Shown here piece after piece: positions 25,871 to 32,978 of a DNA stretch of 64,000 nt; within the stretch, counting starts at the first letter, position 1; every line of letters starts with the position of its first letter. The notes beneath the pieces were generated by a model. It saw only the letters and a program-made list of their open reading frames with translations, ran no database searches and had not been told where the DNA came from. The translations under genes and the position numbers were made by a program. This DNA is from JAAXQD01 sp963790095 (GTDB taxonomy: Bacteria > Desulfobacterota > Desulfobacteria > Desulfobacterales > UBA11574): NCBI GenBank assembly GCA_963790095.1, contig CAWBNO010000012.1, forward strand, positions 1 through 64,000, written 5' to 3'.

Positions 25871-26803
25871 ATGATGGCATTAAAAGAAAAAATATTGGTG
25901 ACTGTTGATGGGTCAGATCGCAGTTTTGAAACCGTCAAGCACATTGCTAAACGAAAACCGTTTCAAAAAAAGCATTTGGTACTGTTTAATGTTTTCATTT
26001 CATTACCTGACTTTTACTGGGACATTGAAAATGAACCACAAAGCAGGGGGGCTGTTGTTAAAGCCAGAGCTTGGGAAGCCGCACAAAAAAATAAAATGGA
26101 GCAGTTTATGAAAAAGGCCCAACAAATCCTTTTTAATTCCGGCTTTCCAAAAGAAACCGTAACCGTTAAAATTCAGGAATGCGAAGCTGGTATTGCCAGA
26201 GATATTGTTAAAGAGGCACATAATGAATACTGCGCCGTAGTCATCAATAGAACTGGAGGAGGAGCAATATCAGATCTTATTTTAGGAAGCAAAGCGGTTA
26301 AGGTGATTGAGAAGCTTTCACTTGTTCCTGTTTTCATTAAAGGAAGCAAACCACCTGGGAATAGTATGCTCATTGCTATGGATTCTTCTGAATGCTCTAT
26401 GCAGGCCATCGATTTTTCTGGGGAACTAATGAGCGGGTTCGACTTCAAAATTACACTTTTACATGCTGTTCGGGGGACCGGAGTATTAATCTCTGGGGCA
26501 GGGAATATGTCTTTACCCAGAGAGGATATTCAAGCACAAGAAGATGACATGCATGCTGTTTTTGATCAAGCAAAACACCGCTTGATAAATTTTGGATTTA
26601 AGCCAGAAAAAATTACCAGCAAAATAATTACTGGTGTTTCAAGCCGAGCAAAAGCCATCGTTCACGAGGCTAAACAAAACGGGCATACAACAATCGTTGT
26701 CGGCAGAAGAGGATTGTCCAAAATTCAAGAATTTTTTATGGGAAGTGTCAGCAATAAAGTGATTCAATTGGCTGAAGAGCAAGCAGTTTGGGTGGTCACC
26801 TAA
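25871..26803 (+). CDS. tandem universal stress protein
   Basis: A 310-residue protein with two Usp domains: residues 5-155 (KEKILVTVDGSDRSFE ... NRTGGGAISDLILGSKAVKV) and 160-310 (NSMLIAMDSSECSMQ ... GRRGLSKIQEFFMGSVSNKV). The second ATP-binding signature is the better conserved. It belongs to the local stress cluster with the single Usp and GAF proteins. Confidence 0.88.
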   Translation: MMALKEKILVTVDGSDRSFETVKHIAKRKPFQKKHLVLFNVFISLPDFYWDIENEPQSRGAVVKARAWEAAQKNKMEQFMKKAQQILFNSGFPKETVTVKIQECEAGIARDIVKEAHNEYCAVVINRTGGGAISDLILGSKAVKVIEKLSLVPVFIKGSKPPGNSMLIAMDSSECSMQAIDFSGELMSGFDFKITLLHAVRGTGVLISGAGNMSLPREDIQAQEDDMHAVFDQAKHRLINFGFKPEKITSKIITGVSSRAKAIVHEAKQNGHTTIVVGRRGLSKIQEFFMGSVSNKVIQLAEEQAVWVVT

Positions 26804-26880
26804 AACCATTTTTATGGTTTTCTGAAATTGTTTCCGGGGTTCTCCAATGCGTATAATTTCGAAACCAAAAGAAGGCAAAA

Positions 26881-27516
26881 ATGAGTAGTGCCGGCGAAAC
26901 GTCTAAAAGTGAAACTTCCGAAAAAGAAAGACGCCATCACGGAAGAAAGTCCACAGAAAGTTTCTTGAACAAAGAATTAATACTTAAGGCAATAAATATT
27001 CAGATTGGACAAACAATACTTGATGCTGGTTGTGGAAATGGATATATGTCCAAAGTCTTTTCAAAAGAGGTGACCGAATCTGGAAAAGTATATGCATTGG
27101 ATCCTAACACAGAATTTATAGAAGTTCTCAGAAAGAAAACTCAAGGAACCAATATCGAGACGATAGAGGGGGATATAACGAAACCGACCCAGATCAATCA
27201 ATCATCTGTAGATCTTATCTATTTATCAGCAGTGATTCACAGATTTTCTAAACAGCAAATGCAAGGTTTCTTGAGAGAAGCCAAACGCCTTCTCAAGCCA
27301 AATGCTGTGTTGGCAATTGTGGAAATAGAAAAGAAACAGACCCCTTTTGGGCCTCCCTTGAACATGAGACTTTCTCCAGAAGATTTAAAGGACATAGTTC
27401 CATTGGCTCCCTTAAATACAATACAGGTGGGAGAGTACTTCTACATTCAGATCTTCGAAAACAAGAAAAACAGGAATGTTAATGAAGCGTCTGAAGTTGG
27501 GACAAACCTGATCTGA
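26881..27516 (+). CDS. class I SAM-dependent methyltransferase
   Basis: A 211-residue protein with the SAM-binding motif I TILDAGCGNGYMSKVF (about residues 44-59), motif II acidic strand VYALDPN and motif III VDLIYLSAVIHRF, followed by LLKPNAVLAIVEI. This is the Methyltransf_11-like fold. The substrate is unknown. A charged N-terminal segment (KSETSEKERRHHGRKS) resembles the start of arsenite- or metal-related methyltransferases, but no Cys pattern supports that. Confidence 0.85.
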   Translation: MSSAGETSKSETSEKERRHHGRKSTESFLNKELILKAINIQIGQTILDAGCGNGYMSKVFSKEVTESGKVYALDPNTEFIEVLRKKTQGTNIETIEGDITKPTQINQSSVDLIYLSAVIHRFSKQQMQGFLREAKRLLKPNAVLAIVEIEKKQTPFGPPLNMRLSPEDLKDIVPLAPLNTIQVGEYFYIQIFENKKNRNVNEASEVGTNLI

Positions 27517-27670
27517 GAACGCTGGCACGTCGCCTGTGGAGCGGTCGTTCTGGCAGGCCTTCAGCCGTTTAAAGTCTTTTCCTGTATATGTAAATCGAGG
27601 TTTCGATTCCAGTTGCGGGAAACATCTTGATGTCGATTGGGAGAGTTAACAGACCACCTACTTCAATTTA

Positions 27671-27707
27671 GCCTTTGGGTAAATGTGACCCAATGGGCTT
27701 TAAATTT
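27671..27707 (+). terminator. terminator after the methyltransferase gene
   Basis: GCCTTTGGGT (27671-27680) pairs with ACCCAATGGGC (27688-27698) around a seven-base loop and is followed by TTTAAATTTT. Confidence 0.6.
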
Positions 27708-27741
27708 TCCCAGAGCAAGCCCAAAAACTCGTCCAATCTGA

Positions 27742-27975
27742 TTAGTGTGAATATGGAATTTCTTCTTTTTCTACCTCTAAGGTCTGAGCAAAAATGGCAA
27801 AAGTCTTTACTGTGCAAACTTTACAAAGTGATACAGTTTCACCCTTGTAATTTGAAAAAGCCCCATCGAAAATCAAATTATTATGTTTATCGTCAGGATC
27901 TATATTGTATTGAATAATGCTTATCGACCTTTCGTTATCGTAAATTATTTTTCCGCATACATGGCAGTATTTCAT
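27742..27975 (-). CDS. small zinc-ribbon-like protein
   Basis: A 77-residue protein with two CxxC knuckles, CHVCG at residues 4-8 and CKVC near 51-54, the arrangement of a small zinc ribbon. AAGGAG lies correctly before the ATG. No known family recognised. The Cys spacing and ribosome binding site are the reasons to accept it as a gene. Confidence 0.55.
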   Translation of the reverse strand: MKYCHVCGKIIYDNERSISIIQYNIDPDDKHNNLIFDGAFSNYKGETVSLCKVCTVKTFAIFAQTLEVEKEEIPYSH

Positions 27976-28022
27976 TTTTCTCCTTTTCGGCTTGCAGTGT
28001 CTATCCCGTAGGGTTAATAGTT

Positions 28023-28190
28023 TTATCTTGGCTCAGTAATAATCATTTCAATAGACAGGCCGTTTGATTCTACCTCCTTAAGAAGCCTTTCCAAATCTTT
28101 AACATTTTGAAATGCCCATCTTGCAAAACCGACACTCTCAACAAACGGTAATATGTTCTCTTCTATTTCTTCCAAAAAGTCCTTCACCAA
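28023..28190 (-). CDS. possible small protein, perhaps a remnant
   Basis: A 55-codon frame with TTG 28190 (GGAG upstream) to TAA 28023-28025. The translation is natural-looking helix (FLEEIEENILPFVESVGF, then KDLERLLKEVESNGLSIE). A longer open frame without start continues about 11 codons upstream, so it could be the tail of a lost gene. No family recognised. Confidence 0.35.
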   Translation of the reverse strand: MVKDFLEEIEENILPFVESVGFARWAFQNVKDLERLLKEVESNGLSIEMIITEPR

Positions 28191-28474
28191 ACGACTCCGT
28201 ATCGATGAATACAGTTGTTGAACCTATTAAATGCACCTCCACCAAAAATCGCCTGGCACAAGGGCTTAGAGATCTTATCGTCATCTAAGGAAATACAGAA
28301 GTTTTCCATGGTGCTGTACTCATGGCTAACGAATTTGCCGGGGATTAGGATGTATCTTTCTACTTATTAATGCAGCAATTATCGTTCCATTAAGTATTAT
28401 TTTACTTAACATGTTGATATCCTATTATTTATGTTTTTTCTCAATCCATCAGCACCATTGCACATATGCACATG
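28191..28474. other. intergenic, gene debris suspected
   Basis: No intact gene. A plus-strand frame from ATG 28206 reads 27 codons, stops, and continues in the same frame for 19 natural-looking codons (ending ANEFAGD). It may be a decayed gene fragment. The sequence becomes AT-rich toward the sigma-54 control region. Confidence 0.35.
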
Positions 28475-28509
28475 TGCAACACTTGCCATTGCAGCAATGC
28501 AATACTAAA
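28475..28509 (+). promoter_or_regulatory. upstream activator site, copy B
   Basis: TGCAACACTTGCCATTGCA followed by a GCAATGCAATACTAAA arm is nearly identical to the element at 21102. It starts 128 bases before the GG of the sigma-54 promoter at 28602, against 129 at the other site. Confidence 0.7.
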
Positions 28510-28601
28510 AGGCATAAAAAATCTTTCCCAAGTCCCTTCTCTTGACAAAATCCTTTCTTAATCCGGAAGCTTATAGACAATTCTTCATTTTTTTCACAAC
28601 G

Positions 28602-28617
28602 TGGCATGAAAGATGCT
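28602..28617 (+). promoter_or_regulatory. sigma-54 promoter of the NifX/CO dehydrogenase cluster
   Basis: TGGCATG-AAAG-ATGCT, with GG and GC exactly ten bases apart. Transcription should begin near 28629, about 80 bases before the first gene. Confidence 0.7.
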
Positions 28618-28707
28618 TTTCAAGCTATTGGTGTAATTGTTCTTGCCGGAATTTTTCAGGCCCACTCTAAATATCACAAACAATATTAAACGAAAGGTAA
28701 CTAAACC

Positions 28708-29181
28708 ATGAAAGTCGCTGTAAGTTCTGACGGTCAGGATCTATTTTCGCTCATCGATCCACGGTTTGGGAGATGTGCATATTTCCTGATAGTCGAGACG
28801 GACGATATGAGTTTTAAAGTCTTTGATAATCAAAGCGCTGCTTTGGGAGGCGGTGCCGGCATCCAATCCGCCCAGTTTGTCGTTTCCAAAGGCGCCAAGG
28901 CCGTTATTACGGGAAATTGTGGCCCCAATGCGGTTAAAGCGCTGTCTGCAGCGGGTGCTGACGTCTATTTGGGAAACAGCGGAACCGTACAAGACGCCGT
29001 GCAGAAGTGGAAAAATGGTGAGTTAACGCCGGCATCCAAAGCAGATGTGCCTGAAGACGTTAGGTCGGGCAGGGCAAGTACTGTGGGCCGTGGTATGGGG
29101 TTGGGTGGTCAAAGAGGTATGGGCCGTGGCAGGGGAATGGGCGGCCAAAAAGGTTTAGGCGCTGGAAGGAACAGGACATAA
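28708..29181 (+). CDS. NifX/NifB-family cofactor-binding protein
   Basis: A 157-residue protein with the dinitrogenase iron-molybdenum cofactor biosynthesis fold (MKVAVSSDGQDLFSLIDPRFGRCAYFLIVE, FVVSKGAKAVITGNCGPNAVKAL; about 1-110), followed by a Gly/Arg/Met-rich tail (GRGMGLGGQRGMGRGRGM). Stand-alone proteins of this group bind iron-sulfur clusters and are common in anaerobes; a nitrogenase role is unlikely here. It heads the sigma-54 transcript that continues to cooS. Confidence 0.8.
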   Translation: MKVAVSSDGQDLFSLIDPRFGRCAYFLIVETDDMSFKVFDNQSAALGGGAGIQSAQFVVSKGAKAVITGNCGPNAVKALSAAGADVYLGNSGTVQDAVQKWKNGELTPASKADVPEDVRSGRASTVGRGMGLGGQRGMGRGRGMGGQKGLGAGRNRT

Positions 29182-29185
29182 CGTC

Positions 29186-29494
29186 ATGTTAAAAGCCGAT
29201 TGGATTGCCGAATCTTTTCTTGGAACAGAATGTAACAGGGTTGGAGGAAGTATCAAAGGCAATAAGATGGGAGACAGATTAGATGCTTTGTTTCTGAGAT
29301 TTCAAATAAAAGGCTTTTTGCCCATAGAAATTCCCGAACTCATTAAAGATGTTCTGGATATCATGAACAATCGAGAACTTTCCACGATAACAGCCATTGA
29401 CCAAGAGCTTGAGGAGTTAGGATGGGGCATAAATATCATGGATAATGCAACGTATAAACTGATCACATCGCTGGTAGAAGGTAATGTATCTTGA
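29186..29494 (+). CDS. hypothetical protein in the cooS cluster
   Basis: A 102-residue, mainly helical protein. It starts four bases after the NifX-like gene and overlaps the next start. I do not recognise it. Its tight packing between two NifX-like genes suggests a shared role, but its sequence shows only one Cys and no known motif. Confidence 0.6.
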   Translation: MLKADWIAESFLGTECNRVGGSIKGNKMGDRLDALFLRFQIKGFLPIEIPELIKDVLDIMNNRELSTITAIDQELEELGWGINIMDNATYKLITSLVEGNVS

Positions 29495-29886
29495 GAATAG
29501 CAATTTCCATCTGGGAAGACAAGATCTCACCGGTTCTGGATACAGCATCTAGGTTGTTGATTATTGATGCCGAGACTCAAAAAATTTCCTCTCGTTTTGA
29601 AGCCGATCTATTTGAGCAGGATCTTTATCAAAGATGTTCGTTTATTCGAAAACTTGACATTGATGTTTTGATTTGTGGTGCTGTATCACGCCAATTCTCA
29701 GGAATGCTTAAAGCATCCGGCATCAAGATTATATCCGGAATTTCGGGTCCGGCGGAAGATGTTTTAGACGTTTTTTTACGGGGTGCTTTGCTTCATTCAG
29801 GGTTTTTCATGCCGGGGAGTGAGAGGAATCATTTTGATCTGACCAACCTTAGTTTTTTGGAAACTCTTAAAAAACGACCACAATAA
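29491..29886 (+). CDS. second NifX/NifB-family protein
   Basis: A 131-residue protein of the same fold (RIAISIWEDKISPVLDTASRLLIID, LDIDVLICGAVSRQFSGMLKASGIKI). A TTG start at 29491 overlaps the previous stop by four bases. It ends 12 bases before cooS. Having two such proteins before a nickel-iron-sulfur enzyme suggests a job in metal-centre handling, which is an inference. Confidence 0.72.
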   Translation: MRIAISIWEDKISPVLDTASRLLIIDAETQKISSRFEADLFEQDLYQRCSFIRKLDIDVLICGAVSRQFSGMLKASGIKIISGISGPAEDVLDVFLRGALLHSGFFMPGSERNHFDLTNLSFLETLKKRPQ

Positions 29887-29898
29887 AAGGGGGGGAAC

Positions 29899-31941
29899 AT
29901 GGCGGAAGAAAAAAAAGTGAAGACGGCCAAACCGAAAAAAGTCGCTGATCCTAAGATGGTTTCCATTGATGTGGCAACCCAGGAAATGCTGGCGCGTGCA
30001 CAGGAACTGGGTGTTGAAACTATTTTTGACCGGGCTGTAACCATGAAGGCTTGCAACATTGGTGTTCAGGGGACTTGCTGTAAAAACTGTTCCATGGGAC
30101 CCTGTCGTCTTCCCCTACCAAAGTCGGGCATTGAAGGTGAAGATACCAGAAAAGGTCTTTGTGGTGCCACGGCAAATACCATTGCAGCACGTAACTTTAT
30201 CCGGATGGTGGCAGGCGGCGCAGCAGCCCATTCAGATCACGGGCGCTGTGTGGCAGAAGTCTTTTTGTCTGCAGCCAGAAAGGAATCCGATGCCTATAAA
30301 ATAAAAGATGTTGACAAGCTCTTACAGATAGCTCCCCACTTGGGCGTTGAAACCACAGTTGAAGTTGACGGTAAAAAGGTCGATCGGGACCTTGATGAGA
30401 TCGCTCTCGAAGTGGCTGAAACGGCAATGAATGAGTGGGGTAAACCCGGGGGTGAACTTCTTTACATGAAGCGGGCGCCTGAAGCTCTATATGAGAAATG
30501 GAAGAAAAACGGTGTTCTTCCCAGAAATATCGACAGGGAAATTGTTGAAATCATGCACCGGACCCATATGGGTGTTGATCAGGATTTCAAAAATTTAATA
30601 AAGCAGGGCACCCGGGCAGCCCTGGCCGATGGTTGGGGCGGCTCCATGTTGGCCACCGATCTCCAGGACGTACTTTTCGGAACCCCCTATCCCGTCCAGT
30701 CTGAAGCCAATCTCGGTGTCATGAAGGAGGATTGTGTTAATATTATTGTCCACGGGCACGAGCCGGTTCTGTCCGAGGTCATCGTGGCTGTCGCCCAGTC
30801 CCAAGAAATGGTCGATTATGCCAAATCAAAAGGGGCCAAAGGGATACAGTTGGGCGGTATCTGCTGTACGGCCAATGAAATATTGCAGCGCCATGGCGTA
30901 CCCCCGGTAGGAACGTTTTTGCAACAGGAGCTTGCCATAATTACCGGTGCCTGTGATGCCATGGTGGTCGATATCCAGTGTATCTTTCAGAATCTTGCCA
31001 ACGTGGCCAAATGCTTCCACACCAAGCTGATCACCACACATCCCATTGCCAAGATGGAGCAAGACAATGTCATTCACATTGAGTTCGACGAGCATCATGC
31101 TTTGGAAGATGCCCAAAGGATCGTGAAGATGGCCATTGACAACTTTGAGAACCGGGGTACGGAAGTGATGATCCCGAAACATAAAGGCGTTCAGGTTGCC
31201 GGATTCGGTGTTGAATCCATCGAATACCATCTGGGCGGAACCTTTCGCGGATCTTACTTTACCTTGAATGATAATATCATCAACGGCCGTATCCGGGGTG
31301 TTGCCGGTGTGGTCGGGTGCAACAACGCAAGGACAAAACATAATGAGGGTCATATTACAATTGTCAAAGAGCTGATCAAAAATGATGTCATTGTCCTAAC
31401 CACCGGGTGTAACGGTATCGCATGTGCCATGGAAGGGTTGCTGACACCGGAAACGGCACAGGTTTTCTGTGGACCGGGACTGGCCGAAGTGTGTGAGACC
31501 GTGGGGATTCCGCCAGTGCTTCATCTGGGTTCCTGTGTGGACAACAGTCGGATTTTGCTGGCGGCAACCGAAGTTGTCAAGGCCGGGGGACTCGGAAACG
31601 ACATTTCTGATCTGCCCGCTGCTGGCAGCGCACCCGAGTGGATGAGTGAAAAGGCCATCAGCATCGGCCATTATTTTGTTACATCCGGTGTGTATACGGT
31701 CTTTGGCGTTACTCTACCCACCTCCGGCGCTCCGGTTTTCCATGATTATATTTGCAAGGATCTGGAAAAGATTTATGGCGGTATGTGGGATATCGAACCT
31801 GATCCAATCAAACATGCCCATAAGATGATCGCCCATATCGATAAAAAGCGCAGAGCCCTGGGCATCGACAAGGCCAGGGACAGAGTCTTGATGGATATGG
31901 CGGATCGCCGGGAAATGGAGGCGTCATATCAAAAAGCTTGA
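29899..31941 (+). CDS. cooS: Ni-dependent carbon monoxide dehydrogenase, catalytic subunit
   Basis: A 680-residue CooS. The N-terminal cluster-binding Cys set reads CNIGVQGTCCKNCSMGPCRLP (two overlapping parts), followed by the C-cluster residues in the HDHGRC region, GGICCTANE, GVVGCNNART, TGCNGIACA and LGSCVDN, and the acid-base histidines. It interconverts CO and CO2 with ferredoxin. No acetyl-CoA synthase, CooC or CooF gene lies beside it in the window, so it is a stand-alone CODH rather than part of an ACS operon here. It is the last gene of the sigma-54 cluster headed by two NifX-like proteins. Confidence 0.96.
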   Translation: MAEEKKVKTAKPKKVADPKMVSIDVATQEMLARAQELGVETIFDRAVTMKACNIGVQGTCCKNCSMGPCRLPLPKSGIEGEDTRKGLCGATANTIAARNFIRMVAGGAAAHSDHGRCVAEVFLSAARKESDAYKIKDVDKLLQIAPHLGVETTVEVDGKKVDRDLDEIALEVAETAMNEWGKPGGELLYMKRAPEALYEKWKKNGVLPRNIDREIVEIMHRTHMGVDQDFKNLIKQGTRAALADGWGGSMLATDLQDVLFGTPYPVQSEANLGVMKEDCVNIIVHGHEPVLSEVIVAVAQSQEMVDYAKSKGAKGIQLGGICCTANEILQRHGVPPVGTFLQQELAIITGACDAMVVDIQCIFQNLANVAKCFHTKLITTHPIAKMEQDNVIHIEFDEHHALEDAQRIVKMAIDNFENRGTEVMIPKHKGVQVAGFGVESIEYHLGGTFRGSYFTLNDNIINGRIRGVAGVVGCNNARTKHNEGHITIVKELIKNDVIVLTTGCNGIACAMEGLLTPETAQVFCGPGLAEVCETVGIPPVLHLGSCVDNSRILLAATEVVKAGGLGNDISDLPAAGSAPEWMSEKAISIGHYFVTSGVYTVFGVTLPTSGAPVFHDYICKDLEKIYGGMWDIEPDPIKHAHKMIAHIDKKRRALGIDKARDRVLMDMADRREMEASYQKA

Positions 31942-32121
31942 TCGTGCATACTAATTTTGAGGATTTGATTTTGATAGAATTCGAAGCAGATCATATCTAT
32001 CAGTTTCAAATCAGAACAAATTTAGAATTTGGGTCAAACTCAAAATTGAAAAGGTGAAAATTTACGTTAGGGGAGGGAGGTCCATTAATTGATTATAAAG
32101 GGATGAAAGGAGGTGATCTTT

Positions 32122-32724
32122 ATGTTGGATGAATCCATGTATCCGAAAATAGATATTAACAAATACCGGAAAGAAACAAAACTAAAAGACGGAACTAAAG
32201 TTCTTCTGCGCCCTATGGTGGCAGAAGACCAGGATGCTTTGTATGAATTTTTCAAAGCGGTTTCCGAAGAAGAGGCCCGGTATCTGCGTGATGATGTTAA
32301 AAGCCGACTCCTTATTGAATCATGGGCAAAAAACCTTGATTACAGCAGGACCCTACCCATTTTGGCGATAAAAGATGATATCATTATTGCCGATGCCACG
32401 ATCAATCGCCGTCAATCTGGCTGGAAATGGCATCTGGGTACCGTGCGGATTTTTGTTCACAAGGACTACCGAAATCTTGGTCTTGGGGAACTTATGGTTG
32501 ATGAGCTCGCGGATATCGCATACAAGCTTGGAATTGAAAAACTCGTATTGGAGATTCCAGATACCAACACTGCTGTAATAAATGCGTTTACCAAGGCTGG
32601 ATTCCATCGTGCCGCAGTGATTCCGAATATGGCCAAGGATAGACAAAACATGCCTGTTGATCTTGCAGTTATGATGAAAGACGTTAAACCTGCCCTCGAC
32701 GAGAGTTATGATTATGATTTTTAG
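32122..32724 (+). CDS. GNAT-family acetyltransferase
   Basis: A 200-residue protein with the GNAT fold: LKDGTKVLLRPMVAEDQDALYEFF near the start, the acetyl-CoA pyrophosphate loop VHKDYRNLGLGELMVDEL (about 114-131; Q/RxxGxG/A type) and NTAVINAFTKAGFHRAAVI. Substrate unknown. ATG 32122 is chosen because AGGAGGTG stands seven bases upstream. It follows cooS by 180 bases and may be a separate transcript. Confidence 0.85.
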   Translation: MLDESMYPKIDINKYRKETKLKDGTKVLLRPMVAEDQDALYEFFKAVSEEEARYLRDDVKSRLLIESWAKNLDYSRTLPILAIKDDIIIADATINRRQSGWKWHLGTVRIFVHKDYRNLGLGELMVDELADIAYKLGIEKLVLEIPDTNTAVINAFTKAGFHRAAVIPNMAKDRQNMPVDLAVMMKDVKPALDESYDYDF

Positions 32725-32978
32725 CGCTGCCTTGGAACAGAGAGTGAAATTTAGAATAGAGAACCTTTACTCCCCTAACAACATTTTTTTACTCAATAAA
32801 ACTTCAGGTAAACAAAAGGAATACATTTGCGCCCCATCTGCCCCTCAATGAGAACCCAAAACATAACTTAAATGGCATATTACCTCCATTCGAAGCTGAG
32901 GGGCGAGATGGGGTTACATGGGATGAAATGTTCGGGTAAAATTGGAAAGAGTTCATCTATAAAGATCGGGGGTGAAAT
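32725..32978. other. intergenic, nothing recognised
   Basis: About 250 bases ahead of the second activator gene. AT-rich first half; no clear promoter motif, and a possible GG/GC pair fails at the -12 element. Confidence 0.35.

Noticed and set aside
27590..27660. tRNA-like GGTTTCGATTCC
   Set aside because: The T-loop has an extra base and no acceptor, D or anticodon stems could be paired around it.
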